Below are positions 23,311 to 32,311 of a stretch of 64,000 bases of DNA, one piece after another. Each line of letters opens with the position of its first letter. The first letter of the stretch is position 1. Under the pieces are notes generated by a model. That model saw nothing but the letters and a program-made list of their open reading frames with translations. It had not been told where the DNA came from and did no database searches. Location of the stretch: the NCBI RefSeq assembly GCF_024323335.1, contig NC_066579.1:353035400-353099399 (forward strand). The letters run 5' to 3'. A program made the position numbers and the translations under genes. Source of the DNA: Lathyrus oleraceus (Eukaryota > Streptophyta > Magnoliopsida > Fabales > Fabaceae).

Positions 23311-25722
23311 ATGTCATCACTCCTCCTTTTGGCATGGGAGAAGGGTTCTTCAAGTTCTTCAAGTGCTAAGAAACCATTTTCAGGGGCACCCAGAAGGAGA
23401 GAGGGTGAGACAAATGCTATACATAATCAGAGAAATCGAAACAGAGGACAACAATACCGTCAAGTTGCTGTTGTGACTATTCCAGCAACCCAACCTCAAC
23501 AACCACAAAGAGGACAACCACAACAACAACAACAACGCCAATTCCAACCAAGACAAAGAATGCCAGATTGTCATTTTGATCAGTTGCCAATGACTTATGT
23601 CGAATTACTCCCTGAACTGCTCAGGTTAAAGTTTGTTGAACTTCGCACTATGGCTCCATTAACAAGGATTGCCGTTGGTTATGATGCTAATGTCCGCTGT
23701 GATTTTCATTCTGGTGCGCCAGGGCACCACATCGAGAATTGTCGGGCTTTTCACCATAAAGTCCAAGATTTGATTAATTCCAAGACGATTAACTTTGCTC
23801 CTACTCCGAATGTGATGAATAATCCTATGCCTCAGCATGGAGGGCCCAGAGTAAACAGTGTGGAAGATGGGGAAAATTTGAACTTGGTAGTCGATGTTAA
23901 TGAGGTTCAGACTTCGTTGTTTGTAGTGAAGGAACGTCTGCTTAGAGGGGGAGTATTCCCGGGATGTGACAAGAATTGTTCAGATTGTGGTAATCATGAA
24001 AACGGTTGTGTGAAATTGAAAGAAGGTATCCAGGAATTGATGAATGAAGGTTGTTTACAGTTTGATTGAGTAGTGAAAGACCGTGAAGAGGTATCGACTG
24101 TTACCATTTACTTTACACCGTCAGAAAGCCCTGTACGTGCTCCAAGAACTATTAGTGCGCCTGTGACTATTGGTACTCCTGTGACCGTAGCTGCGCCCGT
24201 GACCATATCTGCTCCGGTGACTGTTGGTGTTCCCGTGATTGTTAATGCTCCAGTAACTATCAGTGCTCCTACCACCATTGCTGCTTCTAGTGGAAGACTT
24301 TTTTAGAATAGTAGGGCAATTCCGTGGCAATATGACAATGCTTTTTGCAGAAATGGAAGACCAGAGAATTAGACCAGATCAGTAAATCATACTCCAATGA
24401 CGATTGGTTCGTCAAATAAGACTCCAGTAACAGTTGGTTCGGCTGTGGGTAATGTGGGAGGACCCGGAGGATTTACGAGAAGTGGTCGTTTGTTTGCACC
24501 ACAGGTTCCGAAGGATAACAATGCTGAGGCTCCTTCTAGAACAAAAGGAAAACAAGCTGTAGTGGAAGACGAACCAGTGCGAAAGGAAGTGCCCGAGGGT
24601 TCTTTTGAGAAGGACGTGGAGGAATTTATGAGAATTATCAAGAAAAGTGATTACAAGATCGTGGATCAGTTGAACCAGACACCGTCAAAAATCTCTATTC
24701 TCTCTCTGTTGATGTGTTCCGAGGCACATCGTAACGCCCTGTTGAAAATGTTGAATATGGCTTATGTGCCTCAAGAGATTTCTGTTAACCAGCTTGAAGG
24801 TGTTATTGCAAACGTTAACACGAGACATGATTTGGGATTCACAGATCTAGACTTGACACCTGAGGGTCGCAATCACAATAGAGCTCTGAATATCACGATG
24901 GAATGCAAAGGCGCGGTTTTGTCGCATGTTTTCGTTAATACCGGTTCTTCTTTGAATGTGATGCCCAAAAAGGCTCTGAGTAAGCTTGATGCCGAAGGGG
25001 TTGTTCTCACACCAAGTGGTCTTGTTGTCCGTGCTTTTGATGGATCCAAGCGATCGGTTTTCGGTGAAGTCACGTTGCCTGTGAAGATCGGCCCAGAAGT
25101 GTTCAATATTGTCTTCTATGTGATGGATATTCAACCAGCATATAGTTGTCTGTTGGGGCGTCCCTGGATACATGGAGTCGGAGCAGTTTCTTCGACTCTC
25201 CACCAAAAGCTAAAATATGTGTGGGATGGTCAAGTTGTGATCGTGTGTGGCGAAGAGGACATCTTTGTGAGCCATTTATCCTCCTTCAAATACGTGGAGA
25301 TGGATGGCGAAATTCATGAAACTCTATGTCAAGCTTTTGAGACTGTCGGTATTGAGAAGGTGGCTTTTTGTTGAACAGAAGAAACCAGGTACCTCGATTG
25401 CGTCCTATAAACAAGCTATGGAGGTCATTCATTCAGGTAACGCGGAAGGCTGGGGCAAGGTGATTGATGTGCCCATAAAAGAAGACATGTTCGGCATCGG
25501 TTATCAGCCTTTTCAATCATCAGAGCAGGGTGTCCAGAATCAGAAAGGGTCGTGTACTTTCACTAGTGCTGGATTGATGAATCACGGGGATGTCTTTGCA
25601 ACAGACAATGAAGATGGTGACAGTGATTGTGATATGGATAATTGGGTGCGCCCGTGTGCTCCAGGGGAGAAGATCAACAACTGGACTGCTGAAGAAATAG
25701 TCCAAGTTACTCTTCAGACAAA
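23311..25722 (+). pseudogene. gag-pro: E2 gag C-terminus and protease pseudogene (exon 1)
   Basis: Begins inside gag: Ser-rich and Gln/Pro-rich linker, then a zinc-knuckle-like motif (CDFHSGAPGHHIENC at about 23697) and a second Cys-rich patch (CDKNCSDCGNHENGC at about 23965). A Thr/Pro hexapeptide repeat follows, then an aspartic protease domain at about 24650-25290. Its active-site triad reads NTGSS instead of DTGSS (24937-24945), so catalysis is lost. One frame runs to 25374 with stops at 24067, 24304 and 24370. A one-base change in a T-run near 25366-25371 shifts it to the frame ending at 25722. Exon 1 ends at the intron donor. Three stops match C-to-T changes from CGA or CAG. Confidence 0.9.
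24145..24300 (+). repeat. 18-bp coding repeat (hexapeptide T-V/I-x-x-P-V) in E2 gag-pro linker
   Basis: About eight degenerate 18-bp units encode variations of TISAPV, TIGTPV and TVAAPV between gag and protease. They are extended, Pro-rich and probably a flexible linker. The expansion is coding-frame preserving. Confidence 0.75.
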
Positions 25723-25978
25723 GTAATTTTCTTCTGTTTTTCATTTTGCATGAAAGCCCTACGCTCTGCCCAAGGCGTAGTGGTTCATTGTAGGGCCACA
25801 TCATGTTTTGAATTTTCAATGATTATCATCAATAAAGGACGTTTTGCAATCGAATTTGTGTTCACTGTGTTTCTGTTTTTATTACTTTCATTTTCAAAAC
25901 AATAAAAATGGCAATGTTTTTTTTTGTGACTTCCCTGAACTCTTTTCTGAAATAAAGCATGAAACATCGTTCGTGCAG
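25723..25978 (+). other. E2 intron between protease and RT (256 nt)
   Basis: Donor GTAATT follows exon end CAGACAAA at 25722. Acceptor TCGTGCAG ends at 25978. Removal skips the stop codon at 25724-25726 and joins two nt (AA) of exon 1 to one nt (A) of exon 2, making a Lys codon and continuing in frame into IDLADSIKN. The M element has the same acceptor position and the same phase (23104). An intron here is established for Ogre elements; this copy still looks spliceable. Confidence 0.85.
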
Positions 25979-28900
25979 AATTGATCTTGCGGATTCCATT
26001 AAAAACAGTTCCGTTATGGCTCAGTATGACTTCGATAATCTCATTTACCAAGCCGGAGAGGAGAGTGAAGAAGATTGTGAACTCCCCAAAGAATTGGCCA
26101 GACTATTGAAACAGGAGGAAAGGGTCATTCAACCTCATCAGGAAGAGTTGGAAGTCATCAACCTCATCAGGACGCAAAGAAAGAGATCAAGATAAGGGCT
26201 GCTTTAGAGGAAAAGGTCAAGATAGGGCTGATTGAAATGCTGCAAGAATATGTGGACGTATTCGCATGGTCGTATCAAGATATGCATGGTTTAGATACAG
26301 ATATTGTGGTGCACAGGCTACCTCTCAGAGAAGATTGTCCTTCGGTAAAGCAGAAGCTTCGCAGAACTAGTCCTGATATGGCTGTCAAGATCAAAGAGTA
26401 GGTTCAGAAACAGTTGGATGCAGGTTTTCTAGCAGTTACCAATTATCCCCCTTGGGTGGCCAACATCGTACCCGTGCCGAAGAAGGATGGTAAAGTTAGG
26501 ATGTGTGTCGATTACCGAGATTTAAACAGAGCCAGTCCGAAAGATGACTTCCCATTACCTCACATTGATGTATTGGTCGATAACATTGCTCATTCCTCGG
26601 TTTTCTCTTTCATGGATGGATTTTCTGGCTATAATCAGATCAAGATGGCGCCAGAAGACATGGAGAAGACGACATTCATTACACCTTGGGGCACGTTCTG
26701 TTATAAGGTAATTCCATTTGGGTTGAAGAATGCCGGTGCTACCTACCAAAGAGCTATGACGACTCTCTTTCATGACATGATGCACAAAGAAATTGAAGTG
26801 TACGTGGATAATATGATTGCGAAGTCTCAGACAGAAGAGGAGCACTTGGTAAACTTGAAAAAGTTGTTTGAAAGATTGAGAAAGTTCAAACTGAGGCTGA
26901 ATCCAAACAAATGTACATTTGGAGTGAGATCTGGAAAGCTGTTAGGTTTCATTGTCAGTGAGAAAGGGATTGAGGTTGATCCAGCGAAAGTAAAAGCTAT
27001 TCAAGAAATGCCTGAACTAGGAATGTAAAAGCAGGTTCGTGGGTTTTTAGGGAGGCTGAACTACATTGCACGGTTCATATCTCACCTAACAGCTACGTGC
27101 GAACCGATATTTAAATTGCTAAGAAAAGATCAAGCAATCAGGTGGAACAATGATTGTCAAAGAGCTTTTGATAAGATAAAAGAATATTTGCAGAAACCTC
27201 CAATTCTTATACCTCCAGTTCCTGGGAGGCCTCTGATAATGTACCTTTCAGTAACAGAGAATTCGATGGGGTGTGTATTGGGACAACATGACGAGTTTGG
27301 TCGAAAAGAGCATGCAATATACTACCTTAGCAAAAAGTTTACCGAATGAGAAACAAGATATTCGCTGCTCGAGAAAACTTGTTGCGCTTTGGCTTGGGCT
27401 GCTCGCCGACTAAGACAGTATATGTTGAACCATACTACCTTGTTGATTTCTAAGATGGACCCAGTAAAGTATATCTTTGAAAAGCCGGCTCTTACCGGAC
27501 GAGTGGCTCGTTGGCAGATGATTTTGACAGAGTATGATATCCAGTACACGTCGCAAAAGGCCATCAAGGGGAGTATTCTGTCTGATTACCTTGCCGAGCA
27601 ACCAATTGATGACTATCAGCCGATGACGTTTGAATTCCCCGATGAAGATATCATGTACTTAAAGATGAAAGATTGTGAAGAGCCTCTTGTCGAGGAAGGA
27701 CCGGATCCCGATGACAAGTGGACACTGATGTTTGATGGGGCGGTAAATGTGAATGGAAATGGTGTTGGGGCAGTACTCATTAATCCTAAAGGTGCACATA
27801 TACCTTTTTCCGCTAGATTGACTTTTGAAGTAACCAACAACGAAGCTGAGTACGAGGCCTGTATCATGGGGATTGAGGAAGCCATCGATCTAAGGATCAA
27901 AACTATGGACATTTATGGAGATTCTGCTCAAGTGATTAACCAAGTCAATGGAGACTGGAATACTCATCAGCCGCATTTGATTCCTTATAGAGATTACACC
28001 AGAAGGATCCTGACTTTCTTCAAGACAGTAAAATTGTATCATGTACCCCGAGATGAAAATCAAATGGCTGATGCCTTAGCCACATTGTCTTCCATGATTA
28101 AAGTTCATTGGCAGAATCATGTGTCGCACGTTGCTGTGAATCGACTCGAGAGGCCTGCGTATGTGTTTGCAGCCAAGTCTGTTATTAATGAGAAGCCGTG
28201 GTTTTATGATATTAAGAATTTCCTCAAAAGCCAAGAGTATTCTGAAGGAGCGTCAAAGAATGACAAGAAGACACTGAGAAGGCTAGCTGGAAGTTTTTAC
28301 TTGAACAAGGATGATGTGTTGTACAAGAGGAACTTTGACATGGTTCTGCTCAAATGCATGGTTAGACACGAAGCAAACATGTTAATGCAGGAAGTACACG
28401 AGGGATCTTTTGGTACCCATGCTGGTGGTCATGCAATGGCCAAGAAGTTGTTAAGAGTCGGTTATTACTGGATAACCATGGAATCTGATTGTTTCAAATA
28501 CGCTCGGAAGTGTCACAAATGTTAGATCTATGTAGATAAAGTGCATGTACCACCAAACCCTCTGAATATTACGAATTCTACTTGGCCATTCGCGATGTGG
28601 GGCATCGATATGATTGGAAAGATTGAACCTACTGCTTCTAATGGACATCGCTTCATCCTAGTCGCGATTGATTACTTTACCAAGTGGGTGGAAGCAGCTT
28701 CCTATGCCAATGTTACCAGACAGGTGGTTGCTCGATTCATTAAGAAAGAAATTATCTGTCGTTATGGGGTTCCTGAGAGAATCATCACGGATAATGGTTC
28801 GAATCTCAATAACAAGATGATGAAAGAGCTTTGCAAAGACTTTAAGATCGAACACCACAATTCTTCTCCTTACAGACCAAAGATGAATGGTGTTGTAGAG

Positions 28901-29449
28901 GCGGCAAACAAGAACATTAAGAAGATTGTGCAAAAGATGGTTGTGACGTACAAGGATTGGCATGAGATGTTGCCTTTCACTTTGCATGGGTATCGTACCT
29001 CAGTGCGTACGTCAACTGGGGCAACTCCGTTTTCACTTGTGTATGGGATGGAGGCAGTCTTGCCAGTAGAAGTTGAAATCCATTCTTTGAGGATAATGAT
29101 GGATGTAAAACTTGACGAGGTTGAGTGGGTTCAAGCCAGGTTTGATGAGTTAAATTTAATTGAGGAAAAGCGATTAGCAGCTGTGTGCCATGGACAACTA
29201 TATCAGAGAAGGATGAAGAAGGCCTTTGATCAGAAAGTGCGTCCTCGAAGCTATCAGATAGGTGACTTAGTTTTGAAGAGGATCCTTCCTCCCGGTACAG
29301 ATAACAGGGGCAAGTGGACTCCGAATTATGAAGGTCCATGTGTTGTTAAAAAGGTCTTTTCTGGTGGAGCCTTGATACTTACAACTATGGATGGTGAAGA
29401 TTTTCCGTCTCCTGTGAATTCAGATGTAGTCAAAAAATACTTCGCATAA
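25979..29449 (+). pseudogene. pol: E2 pol pseudogene (RT, RNase H, aRNH, integrase; exon 2)
   Basis: Acidic linker (25980-26165), a frameshift near 26165, then one continuous frame to 29449. RT covers about 26410-26990; its catalytic motif is YVDN instead of YVDD (about 26803). RNase H lies at about 27200-27450 and the second RNase H at about 27730-28100 (FDGAVNVNGNG, EYEACIMGIEE). Integrase has H-H-C-C (28360-28525), GIDMIG, ITDNGSN and NGVVEAANKN, all three acidic catalytic residues present, and a long intact stretch from 28541 to 29449. Stops at 26399, 27026, 27347 and 28523. The integrase is the best preserved in the window. It ends KKYFA like P1 and M. Confidence 0.93.
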
Positions 29450-29581
29450 ACTGACCCGCTGGACAAAGAAAGAAAGTCCAGGCAAAAAAGGGCATCCCGG
29501 CGAACCAAGAGAAAAAGAAAAGAAAAAAGTTTGGGCAAAAGTTAGGGATAAAAAAATAAAAATAATATGTACACTCGGTAA

Positions 29582-29661
29582 GTCGAAAACCTGCAAAGGC
29601 GGCTTAGGCAAAAATGGGTATCCCGGTGGATTGAAAACCTGAAAAGGCGGTCCAGGCAAAA
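29582..29661 (+). repeat. Duplicated post-pol motif in E2
   Basis: Copies at 29582-29613 and 29629-29661 of the TTGAAAACCTGAAAAGGCGG...CCAGGCAAAA motif, 47 nt apart as in P1. Weaker partial copies lie at 29480-29540. Confidence 0.7.
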
Positions 29662-30379
29662 GAGGGATTAAAGCGAAGACTACAGTCTGAGTCATCTGTA
29701 CTTCATCGCATTTCAGTGTCTACCATCTTGAAGGATATGATCGATTCAATCACTCTTCTCAAAAAGCGAAGAATTTGGGGGAAAGTGAAGATCTATGAGT
29801 CATAACAGAATTGGAAAATAGTGGAATGCCGTGTTCACATTGCCAATAGGATAGTTTATTTTCTCGTGTAAGAAGTCGTGTCGAGTTCAGAATTTGTTTC
29901 CCCAGCATGGTCGAGAGGTTGGTGTTTTCCCAACAATTGACTCCCCAGTTGAGTTGGTTTCTCTGCCGTTCCGAGAATGTCAGATCAGTAAGTATCCTCA
30001 GCAGAATTGTTGTATGTCCCCACAGAGTTGGAAGATCGAATCAGAAATTGTATGCTCAGTAAAGTGATCATTTGCTTTCCCAGCAGGAGTTTTCCTCCCT
30101 TTGCATCTTGCATGTAGTAATCATCATTTGCATTCGCATTCTCAAATCGTGTAGCATTTCCATTTAGTATGGAGAATTACGCCATAAAAAACTCAAACAT
30201 ATACATACATGTATTAAACCAGATTGGATCATATCTCCGGAAGAGACGGATCATTTTTCAACATCAGTGTAGCACATTTGTAGCAGTTGCTCTTGGCAAC
30301 ATTCAGAATCGATAATCCCAGTGAGATTTATTTTCTCACCAGTCCGTGAAAGGAAAGCTTGATTCTCTTCCGATTTAGG

Positions 30380-30904
30380 CACCAGTAAGTGTCTGCCTTA
30401 TTTTGGTATATGTAAATATCATCCTTGCGATACCGGTAAGTGTCGTGTTGATCCCCGTAAATGTCTGTGCTTTTCTTTGATGTCGGTAAACATCATCTTT
30501 CGATGTCGGTAAACGTCGAATTCCAATCGTTGGCCATCAATAAATGGCATGCCTCTCATGGTGTCTACAAAAAAAAAATCGTTCTGTCAACACCCGCGTG
30601 TGTCCTTTCCTTTCTTGGTGTCGGTAAACATCATTATTCAATGTTAGTAAACATCAGCCGCTTGTTAACCATCGGTAAATGGTTTTGTCATTTAAGATTC
30701 CCCAGCAGATTCGCTATCCGTAAATATCGAGTATTTCATTTTTGCCATCGGTAAATGGTTTCGTTTCATAAACGTATTCTTTCCTTGGTCACTAGTAAAC
30801 CTCTTTGTTCGATGTCGGTAAACATCGAGTTCCTTCCTAGTCATCGGTAAATGTCTGGTCTTGTTTCACTTATAAATATCTTTGTTCGATGTCGGTAAAC
30901 ATCG
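30380..30904 (+). repeat. E2 array of covarying hairpins with CGGTAA loop
   Basis: Repeated short inverted repeats around a nearly constant loop. CGATAC-CGGTAA-GTGTCG (30428-30445), GATGT-CGGTAA-ACATC (30479-30494), CGATGT-CGGTAA-ACGTCG (30501-30518), GCCAT-CAATAA-ATGGC (30533-30548), GGTGT-CGGTAA-ACATC (30617-30632), AACCAT-CGGTAA-ATGGTT (30667-30684), GCCAT-CGGTAA-ATGGT (30744-30759), and CGATGT-CGGTAA-ACATCG (30810-30827, 30887-30904). The stem sequence changes from copy to copy, yet pairing (including G.T) is kept. Confidence 0.8.
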
Positions 30905-30920
30905 AGTTCCTCCCCAGTGA

Positions 30921-31325
30921 AGCCGCCATCGGTAAATGGCCTCGTTTTCCTTGATATCGGTAAATATCAAATTTGTTTTGAAGCCGCCATCGGTAAATGG
31001 CCTCGCTTTCTTTGATATCGATAAATATCAAATTTGTTTTGAAGCAGCCATCGGTAAATGTCCGGTCTTGTAGCGCTTTCCTGGATATCGGTAAATATCA
31101 AATTTGTTTTGAAGCCGCCATCGGTAAATGGCCTCGCTTTCTTTGATATCGGTAAATATCAAATTTGTTTTGAAGCCGCCATCGGTAAATGGCCTCGCTT
31201 TCTTTGATATCGGTAAATATCAAATTTGTTTTGAAGCCGCCATCGGTAAATGGCCTTGCTTTCTTTAATATCGGTAAATATAAATTCTGTTTTGAAGTCG
31301 CCATCGGTAAATGGCCCCGCTTTCT
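30921..31325 (+). repeat. E2 61-bp tandem repeat (about 6.5 copies)
   Basis: Consensus unit of about 61 bp, each carrying two of the hairpins: GCCAT-CGGTAA-ATGGC and TTGATAT-CGGTAA-ATATCAA (first copies at 30925-30940 and 30951-30970). Copies 4-6 are nearly identical, indicating recent amplification, while outer copies diverge. Confidence 0.9.
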
Positions 31326-31435
31326 TCGATTCGTCACCTACAGAGTGCAAATTCTCCGGTTCTTTTGGTATTCAATCCCTATTTACCTTGAAAGTCTTAT
31401 AGTCGCTGCTTTCATCCGTTCAGGTTCATAGTTGA

Positions 31436-31450
31436 TTGAATAGGGGCAAC
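31436..31450 (+). other. E2 polypurine tract
   Basis: GATTGAATAGGGGCAAC immediately before the LTR start TGTAGCACC, matching the P1 and M tracts. Confidence 0.85.
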
Positions 31451-31909
31451 TGTAGCACCTCAAATTTGTCCTCCTCATTCATGCATTCATTTTAGGTCAT
31501 TTAACATTTCATATTGCATTTCATCATGTCAATCAGAATTAGCTCCAAGAGTTTGTCTTCCAAGAAGTTTGTAATCATCTGGGCATCAAAGTCAAAGTAG
31601 GGTTCCTCAAGGATGGAGATGCATTATTGGTTTGAAGGTCTCATGGATGTTGTGTAGAGCTCTTGGGAGCTAGTGTTTCATTTTCAGAGGTTTTCTTTAA
31701 AGGATCGAGCTTAATGGGCTCAGTACAGTTCAAAATTCAACCGTGAAGTCAAAAGTCAATTGTTGGTCAACTGAGGGACGAATGGCTAGGGAATGACTTG
31801 AGATACTTCCAATATGTTCAAATGGGGTCTATTCATTATTCAGAACATTAATCTTGAAGGAACAAAGGTCCAGTGCACAGGTTACCAGATTTGGAAAGAT
31901 GTTCTTGAG

Positions 31910-32235
31910 CTGTCATGCTCGCTAAGCAAGCAGAATGGTTCGCCTAGCTAGCCCCGAGATAATCCACCAGAGTCACCTGCCCCCAGAAGAAACTTCCTGA
32001 ACTGTCATGCTCGCTAGGCGAGTAATCCTTCGCTAGGCGAAGCCCACGCTTCCTCCTTCGCTCCAGCGAACCTTGATGATGTTGCTACTGGAATTGCTCG
32101 CTACCTGCTCGCTGGACACTCGCCTAGCGGGTAAGTGCTAGCTATGTTTTTATCCAAGTCTGGGAGTGTTCGCTGGAGCCTCGCTGAGTGCTCGCCTAGC
32201 GAGCCCTTTGCTACCTCACTCGCTTAGCGAGCTTA
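31910..32235 (+). repeat. TCGCTAGGCGA-type palindrome cluster in E2 U3
   Basis: Many short inverted repeats upstream of the TATA box: CTCGC-TAG-GCGAG (32010-32022), CTTCGC-TAG-GCGAAG (32028-32042), TTCGCT-CC-AGCGAA (32057-32070), GCTCGC-CTA-GCGAGC (32190-32204) and CTCGC-TTA-GCGAG (32219-32231). A further set lies downstream at 32709-32790, for example CTTCGC-TAA-GCGAAG (32764-32778). Arm sequences differ but remain perfect pairs. Confidence 0.8.
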
Positions 32236-32304
32236 CTGATATACCAAAAAATCATGGGCTTGAATTGCCTTCATTCTGAGCCCACCAAGCCACAAATATC
32301 AGAG

Positions 32305-32311
32305 TATAAAT
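32305..32311 (+). promoter_or_regulatory. TATA-like box of E2 LTR
   Basis: TATAAAT about 70 nt after the U3 palindrome cluster. It is followed by a CA-rich leader-like stretch (32350-32450). Confidence 0.55.

Larger units (their letters stand above)
29450..31435 (+). other. E2 3' untranslated region
   Basis: About 2 kb without supported ORFs. It opens with post-pol motif copies (including 29582-29661), then 'ccccagc' words as in P1, then hairpin repeats (30380-30904) and a 61-bp tandem array (30921-31325). The peptide-repeat ORFs seen here on the minus strand are only translations of the tandem array. Confidence 0.8.

Noticed and set aside
30921..31325. CRISPR-like array or a repeat-protein ORF on the minus strand
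   Set aside because: It is a 61-bp head-to-tail tandem repeat without unique spacers, in a plant retrotransposon UTR. The repetitive peptide is merely its translation.
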